From NCBI GenBank assembly GCA_017471405.1, contig JAFUTK010000017.1:21466-85465 (forward strand): 64,000 nucleotides of DNA. Direction: 5' to 3'. Shown in pieces: positions 42,838-51,019 of this stretch. Made by a program: the position numbers and the translations under genes. Below the pieces are notes generated by a model. It had not been told where the DNA came from. It saw nothing but the letters and a program-made list of their open reading frames with translations, and made no database searches. Source of the DNA: Ruminococcus sp. Its GTDB lineage: Bacteria > Bacillota > Clostridia > Oscillospirales > Ruminococcaceae. The stretch's first letter is position 1, and each line of letters starts with the position of its first letter.

Positions 42838-43009
42838 AATGCACAATGCACAATTCACAATTCACAATGAATGAGTCCGCTGAAAGGACGGTTTTGTGAT
42901 GTGAAAGTAAGCGATTGTGCGTTATTATTTCTCTTTATAGTGCCCGAATGGGCATCATGCGCCGCAGGCGCACCTTAAATTGTGCATTGTGCATTGTGAA
43001 TTGTGAATT
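42838..43009. repeat. MITE-like CACAAT element, second copy
   Basis: The left end is a run of CACAAT units (aatgcacaatgcacaatt then cacaattcacaatg); the right end is the same in inverse, aattgtgcattgtgcattg then tgaattgtgaatt. The 110-bp interior is unlike that of the first copy (32149) and includes hairpins gtccgctgaaaggac, gtgcccgaatgggcat and gcgccgcaggcgc. It lies between pheA and the small membrane protein gene. Confidence 0.7.
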
Positions 43010-43031
43010 GAAGAACATCTCACTGAAATAA

Positions 43032-44144
43032 TCAGACTTCCTTGTAGTTCCCCAAAAACTTAAAATAGCTCAGATCGAATTCCAGCTCGCTCATCAGCAT
43101 TGCCACCTCCGGCGAAGAAAGCGAGCCCTCGAAGTCCAGATAGAATACAACGTCAAAGTCAGTGTTGGCTATGGGGCGGGATTCTATCATCGTCAGGTTC
43201 AGCCCCGCCGCCGAGAATTTCGTCAGCAGACGGTACAGAGATGCCTGCTCGTGAGGCAGCGACAGCGATACGGAGATGATGTCCGCTCCCTCCGGCGAAA
43301 GGGTCTCCTTGGCGACCAGTATAAATCGGGTGTAGTTCTGGTCGGCATCGGCGATGCCCCGCTCCAGAATGATAAGCCCCTGCTCCGCAGCACATTCCTC
43401 CGAGCAGATAGCAGCTATGGGCTCGGTGCTGTTGGCTACTGCCTCCGCCGCAAGTGAGGTGTTCAGCGCCGGCTTGGGCTGCCAGCCATTGGCGGAGATG
43501 AACCGCTGACACTGCGCCAGCGCCTGCTCGTGGGAGCTTACCTCCCGGATATCCTCAACAGATGTGCCGGCCCTTGCCGCAAGACAGTGGGAGACGGCAA
43601 CTTTAGTAGTTGCGCATATTTTCAGGTCGTGGTCCTTCAGCAGCTCATAGGTCTGTCCTACCGAGCCGGCGGTGGAGTTGGCTATGGGCAGCACGCCATA
43701 CTTCACCTCTCCGCTCTCCACAGCTGCTGCCACCTCCCCGAATGAGTCGCAGAAACGGGGAGAGAGCTTATCGGAAAACCTCCGGCAGGCGATATGCGAG
43801 TAGGAGCCGCTTATCCCCGGAACAGCGGCCTCAGCCGGCTCTGTCAGGTCCAGGGGGGAGCTTTTGAGTACGTCCTTGCCGTCAAATATCTTCTCGTACT
43901 GCAAGAACTTCGAGATATCCATAATGGTAGTGAAGAGCACCGCTCCGCCGCCCTTCAAGCGGTCGGGCATATCGGATTTCACCCGCGCGATTATCTCGTC
44001 CTCCCGGCCCTTCTGAAAGACGGGGAGACCGTTCTCTATCTTGTATTCCGCCACGTTGACGCACAGCGCCATACGCTGGCGGAACAGCTCCTCTATCTGC
44101 CTGTCGATGTCGTTTATGCCCTGCCTAAGCTCATCTAATTCCAT
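43032..44144 (-). CDS. pheA: Bifunctional chorismate mutase/prephenate dehydratase (P-protein)
   Basis: Enzyme of phenylalanine synthesis, 370 aa. An N-terminal AroQ chorismate mutase (about 1-90; ELRQGINDIDRQIEELFRQR), a prephenate dehydratase domain (about 105-285; the catalytic region has NSTAGSVGQTYELL and VSSHEQALAQCQRF) and a C-terminal ACT domain (about 295-365) that binds phenylalanine (LTMIESRPI). So it converts chorismate to phenylpyruvate and is probably feedback-inhibited. The ATG has taaggagcact upstream. Confidence 0.95.
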   Translation of the reverse strand: MELDELRQGINDIDRQIEELFRQRMALCVNVAEYKIENGLPVFQKGREDEIIARVKSDMPDRLKGGGAVLFTTIMDISKFLQYEKIFDGKDVLKSSPLDLTEPAEAAVPGISGSYSHIACRRFSDKLSPRFCDSFGEVAAAVESGEVKYGVLPIANSTAGSVGQTYELLKDHDLKICATTKVAVSHCLAARAGTSVEDIREVSSHEQALAQCQRFISANGWQPKPALNTSLAAEAVANSTEPIAAICSEECAAEQGLIILERGIADADQNYTRFILVAKETLSPEGADIISVSLSLPHEQASLYRLLTKFSAAGLNLTMIESRPIANTDFDVVFYLDFEGSLSSPEVAMLMSELEFDLSYFKFLGNYKEV

Positions 44145-44198
44145 TTTAGTGCTCCTTACTTTTTATTGCCTTTGCAGTCGGCCGGCTGCGGGTCGGTT

Positions 44199-44852
44199 TT
44201 ACTTAAACTGTTTAATCACGTCTATTACCTTGTCGAGGCTCTCGCAGCAGTCGTAAAGCAGCGGGCGAATATCGTCCGAGGGCTGGGAGAGGTCGGGTAT
44301 CATTATCACATTGAGGTGCGCCACCGCCGCGGAAATTACCCCGTTGGGGGAGTCCTCCAGCGCTATGCACTCCTGAGGGTCAAGCCCCAGACAGCGGCAG
44401 GCGTTCTGATATATGTCCGGAGCGGGCTTGCCGTTGTCTACCATATTCCCGCAGATGAACTCATCGAACATATCAAACACTCCGACGCTTGTTAAGTACA
44501 TCTTAGTGCGCTCATAGTCGGTGGCGGTGCAGACTGCGGCTTTTATCCCGCTCTCCTTGAGAAAGCTAAGCAGCTGGTCCAGCCCTGGCTTCTTGCGGAT
44601 GCCGTTCTCAGCGATGTAGGCGTTCATAAGCTCTATCCTCCGGGCGCGGACGGCGTAGTAGTCAAAGTCCTCCCCGAATTTGCGCTTTAAGTGCCGGGAG
44701 GAATACCTCCAGGAAAGGGAGCGTATACCCAGCACGTCCTTTGGGGTCATAGGGTAGCCCAGCTCGTTTGCAGCCTCGCACCAGAAGCGCTGCAAAAGCA
44801 CCTCTGTATCCAGCATCAGCCCGTCCATATCGAAAATAACAGCCTTTAACAC
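44199..44852 (-). CDS. HAD-superfamily phosphatase (beta-PGM-like), GTG start
   Basis: Cytoplasmic hydrolase of 217 aa. Motif I is VIFDMDGLMLDTE, motif II CTATDYER, the lysine motif NGKPAPDIY and motif IV IALEDSPNGV. The cap is helical (class IA). A GTG start at 44852 is chosen: it has aaaggaggg 6-7 bp upstream, whereas the frame further upstream runs into the promoter. The substrate is unknown; a second such phosphatase lies at 21845. Confidence 0.9.
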   Translation of the reverse strand: MLKAVIFDMDGLMLDTEVLLQRFWCEAANELGYPMTPKDVLGIRSLSWRYSSRHLKRKFGEDFDYYAVRARRIELMNAYIAENGIRKKPGLDQLLSFLKESGIKAAVCTATDYERTKMYLTSVGVFDMFDEFICGNMVDNGKPAPDIYQNACRCLGLDPQECIALEDSPNGVISAAVAHLNVIMIPDLSQPSDDIRPLLYDCCESLDKVIDVIKQFK

Positions 44853-44883
44853 AGCATACCCTCCTTTGACCGCATACAATATC

Positions 44884-44912
44884 AGTATAGCATACTTCTT
44901 TGGGTTTTGCAA
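44884..44912 (-). promoter_or_regulatory. Promoter of the HAD phosphatase gene at 44199
   Basis: Minus strand: -35 TTGCAA, 17-bp spacer, -10 TATACT with TGC before it. Confidence 0.78.
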
Positions 44913-44932
44913 GCTTTAAATTCAGAACTTAT

Positions 44933-44947
44933 CCAATTCGGAATTGG
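44933..44947. repeat. AATTCGGAATT palindrome
   Basis: ccaattcggaattgg, one of four intergenic copies of AATTCGGAATT/AATTCCGAATT (also 49711, 53476 and 63852). Confidence 0.55.
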
Positions 44948-45030
44948 TCTGTCAAGGCCGCGCTCTTTGCATTGTGAATAATGAATAAGAAAGGGTCGGA
45001 AAATTACCTGAAAAGTATATCAAAATCGAA

Positions 45031-45059
45031 TTGACAAAAAAATAACAAACTGGTATAAT
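45031..45059 (+). promoter_or_regulatory. Promoter of adhE
   Basis: Consensus -35 TTGACA, 17-bp spacer, consensus -10 TATAAT with TGG before it. The leader of about 57 nt holds a hairpin (tatccgca / tgcgggata, 45079-45099). Confidence 0.9.
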
Positions 45060-45122
45060 AGAGTTACAGTGAGAAATAATATCCGCAGTGTGCGGGATAA
45101 TTTTATACGGAGGTATCTCTTT

Positions 45123-47732
45123 ATGGCTGAAACAAAAGCTTATACCCTTGTTGACAGCGTAGAGGCGCTGGAGGCAAAGATCAAAGAGGTAAGACAGGCG
45201 CAGAAGATCTTTGCGACCTACACACAGGAGCAGGTGGACGCTATCTTTAAGGCGGCGGCCATTGCTGCAAATATGGCGAGAGTTTCTTTGGCGAAGCTGG
45301 CCGTCGAGGAGACGGGAATGGGCGTCGTCGAGGACAAGGTCATCAAGAACAACTTCGCTGCTGAGTATATCTATAACGCTTACAGGAATACTCAGACGGT
45401 GGGCATCATAGAGGAGAACAAGGCCATGGGCACCAAAAAGGTGCTGGAGCCTATCGGCGTGGTAGCGGCGGTTATCCCCACCACCAACCCCACCTCTACC
45501 GCGATCTTCAAGACTATGCTGTGCTTAAAGACCCGCAACGGCATCATCATCAGCCCTCACCCCAGAGCCAAGAAGAGCACCATCGAGGCTGCCCGGATCG
45601 TATATGAGGCAGCTGTCAAGGCAGGAGCTCCTGAGGGCATCATCGGCTGGATTGACGTCCCCTCGCTGGATATGACCAACCTGGTTATGAAGGAGGCTGA
45701 CATTATCCTCGCCACCGGCGGCCCCGGAATGGTCAAGAGCGCTTATTCCAGCGGCAAGCCCGCCATCGGTGTAGGCGCCGGCAACACACCCGCCGTAATC
45801 GACGAGAGCGCCGACATCAGACTGGCGGTCAACTCGATAATCCACTCCAAGACTTTCGATAACGGTATGATATGCGCCTCCGAGCAGAGCGTCATAATCG
45901 AGAAGAGCGTTTACGATGAGGCAAGAGCGGAGTTCATCGCCCGGGGCTGCCACGTATGCACCCCCGAGGAGTGCGACAAGGTACGGCAGACCATCATAAT
46001 CAACGGCGCCCTTAACGCCAAGATAGTCGGACAGTCGGCGTATAAGATAGCCCAGCTCTCCGGCTTTGAGGTTCCGAAAAATACAAAGATACTCATAGGC
46101 GAGGTCGAGAGGGTGGACTTGGACGAGGAATTCGCCCACGAAAAGCTCTCCCCGGTGCTGGCTATGTACAAAGCCGAGGATTTCGACGACGCTATGGAAA
46201 AGGCCGACAGGCTGGTGCAGGACGGCGGCTTCGGCCACACCTCTTCGCTGTACGTTGACGCTGTCAACGAGGTGGAGAAGATAAACCGCTTCGCCGAGCG
46301 CATGAAGACCTGCCGCATACTTGTCAACACCCCCTCCTCCCACGGAGGCATTGGCGACCTTTACAACTTCAACCTTACCCCCTCGCTGACACTGGGGTGC
46401 GGCTCCTGGGGCGGCAACTCCGTCTCCGAGAACGTTGGAGTAAAGCACCTGCTCAATGTAAAGACCGTTGCCGAGAGGAGAGAGAATATGCTTTGGTTCA
46501 GAGCGCCTGAAAAGGTATACTTCAAGAAGGGCTGTCTGTCCACCGCCCTTGACGAGCTGAAAAACGTGCTGGGCAAGAAGAGAGCCTTTATCGTCACCGA
46601 CAGCTTCCTGTTCAAGAACGGCTTCACCAAGCCCATAACCGATAAGCTTAACCAGCTGGGGATAGTTTACCAGACCTTCTCCGACGTTGCCCCCGACCCC
46701 ACCCTCGCTTGTGCTGAGGAGGGCGTAAAGGTGCTGAGAGGCTTCGAGCCGGACGTTATCATCGCAGTGGGCGGAGGCTCCGCTATGGACGCCGCCAAGA
46801 TAATGTGGGTGCTCTACGAGCATCCGGAAGCGGACTTCCTGGATATGGCAATGCGCTTTATAGATATCCGCAAGAGGGTATACACCTTCCCGAAGATGGG
46901 AGAGAAGGCTTACTTCGTATGCGTGCCTACCTCCTCCGGAACCGGCTCGGAGGTAACTCCCTTCGCTGTTATCACCGACGACAAGACCGGCCACAAGTAC
47001 CCGCTGGCTGACTACGAGCTGATGCCAAATATGGCTATCGTGGATACCGATATGATGATGTCCGCCCCCAAGGGACTTACCGCCGCCTCGGGACTTGACT
47101 GCATGGTACACGACCTGGAGGCTCTTGTCTCCGTTATGGCTACCGACTTCACCGACGGCATCGCTCTCCAGTCGCTGAAAAAGACCTTTGAGAACCTGCC
47201 TGAGTGCGTCGCCAACGGTCAGACCGCAGTTAGGGCAAGAGAGAATATGGCTCACGCCGCAACTATGGCGGGTATGGCATTTGCCAATGCCTTCTTAGGT
47301 ATCGGTCACTCGCTGGCTCACAAGCTGGGCGCTTATCACCACCTGCCCCACGGCATATGCTGCGCTCTGGTAATCAGCGAGGTAATGCGCTTCAATGCCG
47401 ACCCCGTCCCCACCAAGATGGGAACCTTCCCACAGTATGAGTACCCCAACACGCTGGCTAAATATGCCGAGGCTGCAAGGTATCTGGGCATTGCCGGCAA
47501 GGACGACAAGGAGTGCTTCGAGGGCCTGATAGAGAAGATAGAGCAGCTTAAGGAGACCGTAGGCTGCAAGAAGACCATTGCCGAGTACGGCATCTCGGAG
47601 GAGGACTTCCTCGCAACTCTGGATAAGATGTCCGAGGACGCCTTTGACGACCAGTGCACCGGCGCAAATCCCCGCTATCCCCTTATCGAAGAGCTCAAGG
47701 AAATTTACAAGAAGTGCTACTACGGCAAGTGA
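45123..47732 (+). CDS. adhE: Bifunctional aldehyde-alcohol dehydrogenase
   Basis: Cytoplasmic enzyme of 869 aa that reduces acetyl-CoA to acetaldehyde and then to ethanol, regenerating NAD+; it forms long filaments (spirosomes) in known members. The N-terminal aldehyde dehydrogenase half has the active Cys in FDNGMICASEQS. The C-terminal Fe-dependent alcohol dehydrogenase has the NAD loop AVGGGSAMDAAK and metal ligands in the AHKLGAYHHLPHGICCAL region. The ATG at 45123 is preceded by ggaggtatctcttt; an upstream GTG-initiated frame overlaps the leader and is rejected. It is monocistronic, with a strong promoter and a very strong terminator. Confidence 0.97.
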   Translation: MAETKAYTLVDSVEALEAKIKEVRQAQKIFATYTQEQVDAIFKAAAIAANMARVSLAKLAVEETGMGVVEDKVIKNNFAAEYIYNAYRNTQTVGIIEENKAMGTKKVLEPIGVVAAVIPTTNPTSTAIFKTMLCLKTRNGIIISPHPRAKKSTIEAARIVYEAAVKAGAPEGIIGWIDVPSLDMTNLVMKEADIILATGGPGMVKSAYSSGKPAIGVGAGNTPAVIDESADIRLAVNSIIHSKTFDNGMICASEQSVIIEKSVYDEARAEFIARGCHVCTPEECDKVRQTIIINGALNAKIVGQSAYKIAQLSGFEVPKNTKILIGEVERVDLDEEFAHEKLSPVLAMYKAEDFDDAMEKADRLVQDGGFGHTSSLYVDAVNEVEKINRFAERMKTCRILVNTPSSHGGIGDLYNFNLTPSLTLGCGSWGGNSVSENVGVKHLLNVKTVAERRENMLWFRAPEKVYFKKGCLSTALDELKNVLGKKRAFIVTDSFLFKNGFTKPITDKLNQLGIVYQTFSDVAPDPTLACAEEGVKVLRGFEPDVIIAVGGGSAMDAAKIMWVLYEHPEADFLDMAMRFIDIRKRVYTFPKMGEKAYFVCVPTSSGTGSEVTPFAVITDDKTGHKYPLADYELMPNMAIVDTDMMMSAPKGLTAASGLDCMVHDLEALVSVMATDFTDGIALQSLKKTFENLPECVANGQTAVRARENMAHAATMAGMAFANAFLGIGHSLAHKLGAYHHLPHGICCALVISEVMRFNADPVPTKMGTFPQYEYPNTLAKYAEAARYLGIAGKDDKECFEGLIEKIEQLKETVGCKKTIAEYGISEEDFLATLDKMSEDAFDDQCTGANPRYPLIEELKEIYKKCYYGK

Positions 47733-47741
47733 TATGACTTA

Positions 47742-47785
47742 CAGAAAAGGCGCCCCTCCCCCTGCGGGGAGGGGCGCCTTTTCTG
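47742..47785 (+). terminator. Terminator of adhE
   Basis: Perfect 20-bp stem (cagaaaaggcgcccctcccc and its complement) with a 4-nt loop; the 3' arm ends in ttttctg. Confidence 0.85.
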
Positions 47786-47897
47786 CGGGCTGAATGTGCT
47801 CCCGCAGGCTGTCGGGCAGTGCTTTTCGTCATTTTGACATTAAAAGCGGGCATTTGTGGAGTAATTCTGTCCGTAAAGTAAATTTCCCCGGAGACCA

Positions 47898-47926
47898 TTG
47901 ACAAAAGCCGCCGATTATGTTATATT
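47898..47926 (+). promoter_or_regulatory. Promoter of the ACT-hom unit
   Basis: Consensus -35 TTGACA, 17-bp spacer, -10 TATATT with TGT before it. Confidence 0.8.
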
Positions 47927-47968
47927 TGTATTTGTCGCAAGCACACTTGTTTTTCGGAGGTGGACTTT

Positions 47969-48412
47969 TTGGCTCAAAAAGACAGCCGGCTGGTGATAGT
48001 CAGCGAGGACGTTCTGCCGGAGATAATCAATAAAGTCCTCACCGCAAAGAGGCTCAGGGCCTCGGGCGAGGCGGCAAATTCCGCGGAGGCCTGCCGGGAG
48101 GCGGGCATATCCCGAAGCGCCTACTACAAATACAAGGACAAGGTCTGGAGCTATAACGAGCAGATAAGCAACCGAATAGTTTCGGTGTATATGCTGCTGC
48201 GTGATGAGAAGGGCGTGCTCTCCTCCATAATCTCCCGCCTCTACGAGCTGGGAGCCAATATCCTGACCATCAACCAGAATATCCCCATAGATTCGGTAGC
48301 CACCGTCACCGTTTCGGTAAGGTACGACGCCGAGGGCGAGACCGAGCGGCTGCAAAGCGAGCTCAAAGGCATCAGGGGAGTAGTTGACGTAAAGCTCATA
48401 GCAGGGGAATGA
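47969..48412 (+). CDS. ACT-domain protein (PheB/UPF0735-like)
   Basis: Small regulatory protein of 147 aa. The N-terminal part has a helix-turn-helix look (SAEACREAGISRSAYYKYKD, about 35-55); the C-terminal ACT domain (about 70-145) includes DEKGVLSSIISRLYELGANI and binds an amino acid in related proteins. The TTG start at 47969 lies 8 bp after ggagg; a GTG at 47960 would overlap the ribosome site. It precedes hom by 30 bp, so it probably senses an aspartate-family amino acid, but the ligand is inference. Confidence 0.9.
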   Translation: MAQKDSRLVIVSEDVLPEIINKVLTAKRLRASGEAANSAEACREAGISRSAYYKYKDKVWSYNEQISNRIVSVYMLLRDEKGVLSSIISRLYELGANILTINQNIPIDSVATVTVSVRYDAEGETERLQSELKGIRGVVDVKLIAGE

Positions 48413-48442
48413 CCCCCTACAATAGAAAGGAAGAACCGTAAA

Positions 48443-49681
48443 ATGCGTAATGTTGCTGTTATCGGCTACGGAGTAGTAGGCTCCGGCACAGTCGAGCTGT
48501 TTGAGAAGAACAGAGGGGATATCTGCAAAAAGATAGGTAGGGACTGCGATATCAAGTATATCTGCGACCTGCGTGACTTCCCCGGAGATAAATATGAGGA
48601 CAGGCTGGTAAAGGATTTCAACGTCATTCTGAACGACCCTGAGATCGAGGTAGTGGCAGAGGTAGTCGGAGGGGCGACCTTCGCCTACGACTACACCAAG
48701 AAGCTGCTCTCCGCCGGCAAGAGCGTTGTAACCTCCAACAAGGAGCTGGTGGCTCTCCATGGTGCGGAGCTTTTGGAGCTTGCCAAGGCGCACAACTGCA
48801 ACTATCTGTTTGAGGCCAGCGTGGGCGGCGGTATTCCCATAATCCGCCCGCTGAACAAGTGCCTCGCCGGAAATAAGATAGAGCAGATCTCCGGCATACT
48901 CAACGGCACCACCAACTTCATTCTCACCAAGATGATACGCGAGCAGCTGGATTTCGATACCGCCCTGAAAATGGCTCAGGAGCTGGGCTATGCCGAGGCT
49001 GACCCCACCGCCGACGTGGAGGGCCATGACGCCTGCCGTAAGATATGCATACTGGCGTCTCTTGCATTTGGCAAGCACGTTTATCCTCAGTATGTTCACT
49101 GCAGCGGCATCTCCCGCATCACCCCTGACGATGTGGAGTACGCCGAGAATGCAGGCTATGTCATCAAGCTCATAGGCACCGCCAAGCCCGCCGGAGAGGG
49201 ACACATCACCGCTATCGTATGCCCGAGGCTTGTTCCCAAGTCCAGCCTGCTTTCCAATGTTGACGACGTATATAATGCCATTTCCGTTACCGGTGACGGC
49301 TCCGGGGACGTGCTGTTCTACGGCAGGGGAGCCGGCAAGCTGCCTACAGCTTCCGCAGTAGTGGGTGACATCATCGATTGCCTAAAGCACAAGGGCAGGA
49401 TCATTATGATCGGCTGGGACGACTGCAATGAGAAGGATTACGTTGTGCCCTACAAGACCCAGGAGACCAATATGTATATCCGCGTAAAGGCCGCCGATGC
49501 CGAGTCGCTTAAGCCGGCAGTCAGCGAGCTCTTCGGCAAGGTGGTATATCTGGAGCGCAACGGCAGACCCGACGACGAGCTGGCGTTCATCACCCCGAAG
49601 ATGCCCGAGCAGGAGACCGACGAGCATTTAGCCGTCCTCTCCCAGAACGCCGAGATAGCCTCGAAGATAAGACTGATGTGA
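48443..49681 (+). CDS. hom: Homoserine dehydrogenase
   Basis: Reduces aspartate semialdehyde to homoserine for threonine and methionine synthesis. Length 412 aa. N-terminal NAD(P) motif VIGYGVVGSGTVELF, substrate-binding segment FEASVGGGIPIIRPLNKCLA, the catalytic Lys region GILNGTTNFILTKM and DPTADVEGHDA are present; a C-terminal ACT domain (about 330-412) should bind threonine. The ATG has gaaaggaagaacc upstream. A terminator hairpin follows 5 bp after its stop, ahead of thrB. Confidence 0.96.
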   Translation: MRNVAVIGYGVVGSGTVELFEKNRGDICKKIGRDCDIKYICDLRDFPGDKYEDRLVKDFNVILNDPEIEVVAEVVGGATFAYDYTKKLLSAGKSVVTSNKELVALHGAELLELAKAHNCNYLFEASVGGGIPIIRPLNKCLAGNKIEQISGILNGTTNFILTKMIREQLDFDTALKMAQELGYAEADPTADVEGHDACRKICILASLAFGKHVYPQYVHCSGISRITPDDVEYAENAGYVIKLIGTAKPAGEGHITAIVCPRLVPKSSLLSNVDDVYNAISVTGDGSGDVLFYGRGAGKLPTASAVVGDIIDCLKHKGRIIMIGWDDCNEKDYVVPYKTQETNMYIRVKAADAESLKPAVSELFGKVVYLERNGRPDDELAFITPKMPEQETDEHLAVLSQNAEIASKIRLM

Positions 49682-49686
49682 TAAGG

Positions 49687-49710
49687 AACGGCGGGCTACC
49701 GCCGTTTTTT
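49687..49710 (+). terminator. Terminator between hom and thrB
   Basis: Perfect 8-bp stem aacggcgg / ccgccgtt with a 4-nt loop and a tract of T. It would cut or reduce read-through into thrB, which has no clear promoter of its own. Confidence 0.8.
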
Positions 49711-49728
49711 AATTCGGAATTCCGAATT
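49711..49728. repeat. AATTCGGAATT palindrome
   Basis: aattcggaattccgaatt, a perfect 18-bp palindrome between hom and thrB, of the four-member family. Confidence 0.6.
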
Positions 49729-49767
49729 GGAGAGTCCTATGCTGATCTGAACCGAAAGGAGACCACT

Positions 49768-50655
49768 ATGCCTGTATTGAATATCCCCGCCACCTCCGCC
49801 AACCTTGGCGCCGGCTTTGACGCCCTGGGTCTGGCGCTTGATCTGTATAACACTGTTGAGGTAGAGGAGTCTGATGTCATCGACATCGCTTCAAATGATG
49901 ATATCGCCGTACCCACCGACGAGAGCAATCTCATATTCATCTCCGCTGGAGACCTCTACCGCGTCTGTGGCAGAGAGCTGAAAGGCCTGCGCCTGCGCCA
50001 GACCAACCGTATACCCATGACCCGGGGACTGGGCTCCTCGTCGGCGTGTATCGTGGCGGGACTTGTGGGCGCCAACCGTCTGCTTGGGGACCCCCTCACC
50101 ACCGATGACTTGGTTGACCTGGCCGCACAGATCGAGGGTCACCCCGACAACACCGCTCCCGCCCTGCTGGGAGGCATCGTCACCGCTGTGTTTGACGGCA
50201 GAAAGGTGCACTGGGTCAAGCAGGAGGTCAGGACAAAGCTGAAATTCGCCGCCATTATCCCGGACTTCGAGCTGCCCACCGAAAAGGCTAGAGCCTGCCT
50301 GCCAAAGGAGGTCACTCACAAGGACGCGGTCTACAACCTATCCAGAGCGGCGCTGTTCTCGGCCTCACTGCTGACGGGCAAGCTTGAAAATCTGCGCACC
50401 GCCTGCCACGACCGCCTCCACCAGCCCTACCGTATGGAGCTTATCCCCGGCTGTCGGGAGGTCTTTGACATCGCCTATACCCACGGAGCCTACGCCGCCT
50501 ACATCTCGGGAGCGGGGCCAACAGTTATGGCTATCGCCGACGAGAGCAACGAGTTCTTTGCGGGAAAGGTGAAGTTTTCGCTGGACAATGCCGGCCTCAC
50601 CGGCTGGACTGTTCACGAATTTAGGATAGACAATGAGGGCACACGCTTTCTTTGA
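49768..50655 (+). CDS. thrB: Homoserine kinase
   Basis: GHMP-family kinase of 295 aa that makes O-phosphohomoserine, the precursor of threonine. N-terminal PATSANLGAGFDALGLALDL, the phosphate-binding loop PMTRGLGSSSACIVAG and the C-terminal AAYISGAGPTVMAIAD are the three GHMP motifs. The ATG at 49768 has aaaggagaccact upstream; the longer frame from 49678 would run across the terminator and palindrome and is rejected. thrC is not in the window. Confidence 0.96.
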   Translation: MPVLNIPATSANLGAGFDALGLALDLYNTVEVEESDVIDIASNDDIAVPTDESNLIFISAGDLYRVCGRELKGLRLRQTNRIPMTRGLGSSSACIVAGLVGANRLLGDPLTTDDLVDLAAQIEGHPDNTAPALLGGIVTAVFDGRKVHWVKQEVRTKLKFAAIIPDFELPTEKARACLPKEVTHKDAVYNLSRAALFSASLLTGKLENLRTACHDRLHQPYRMELIPGCREVFDIAYTHGAYAAYISGAGPTVMAIADESNEFFAGKVKFSLDNAGLTGWTVHEFRIDNEGTRFL

Positions 50656-50786
50656 ATTGTCCAAATAAGCGGACAGTTGTGCGAAACAAACCAACATAGC
50701 AATGATTTGCAGCGCACGCGGAAGCGTGCGTTTTTATTTGGAATTTCGTGCTCCGAAGAAGCAAGCAGGGAAATAGCTTATCCCGC

Positions 50787-50815
50787 TTGACTTTTTCTCC
50801 CAAAAGTAGTATGAT
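50787..50815 (+). promoter_or_regulatory. Promoter of mgtE
   Basis: -35 TTGACT, 17-bp spacer, -10 TATGAT. The start would be near 50822, leaving a leader of about 198 nt. Confidence 0.72.
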
Positions 50816-50821
50816 ATAAGT

Positions 50822-51019
50822 TGCCGGCTGTTCGGCGCGCAAACGCAGACCGATAACGTCCGGATTTTGAACTATCAAAGGAAGTGAGACAGGTGGAAGA
50901 AGGCAGTAGCAGCAGAGGATGCAAGCCCCGATCGCGTAGACCCGACCGCCTGTGTCACAGGTGCGTCCCGGAATAGGGGACAGGCATCCTCCCTCAAAAA
51001 AACATAGGGAGGAGAAAAA
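50822..51019 (+). promoter_or_regulatory. Structured leader of mgtE, candidate riboswitch
   Basis: Untranslated leader with several pairing options. The ribosome site agggagga (51006-51013) pairs perfectly with tcctccct (50987-50994). The same region also pairs perfectly with an upstream segment: gaggatgc (50915-50922) with gcatcctc (50984-50991), so the two helices exclude each other. A longer helix joins gtgagacaggtgg (50884-50896) and ccgcctgtgtcac (50946-50958) with one mismatch and one wobble. Because this helix encloses 50915-50922 but not its partner, a pseudoknot would result if both form. No T tract follows, so control would be at translation. I cannot match it to the M-box. It contains ggggacagg, a string also found in NiCo riboswitches, but the class is not assigned. 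Confidence 0.65.

Noticed and set aside
45525-47255. Open frame of 576 codons antisense to adhE
   Set aside because: It mirrors the codon pattern of adhE, has no ribosome site, and its product is an Ala/Gly/Val/His-rich sequence with no fold signs. The adhE frame is certain.
50822-51019. M-box (ykoK) Mg2+ riboswitch
   Set aside because: Considered because of mgtE. I do not find the GGTGAGGCTCC and CGCCAATGGG-type conserved blocks. A search could change this, so it is kept as an unassigned leader.
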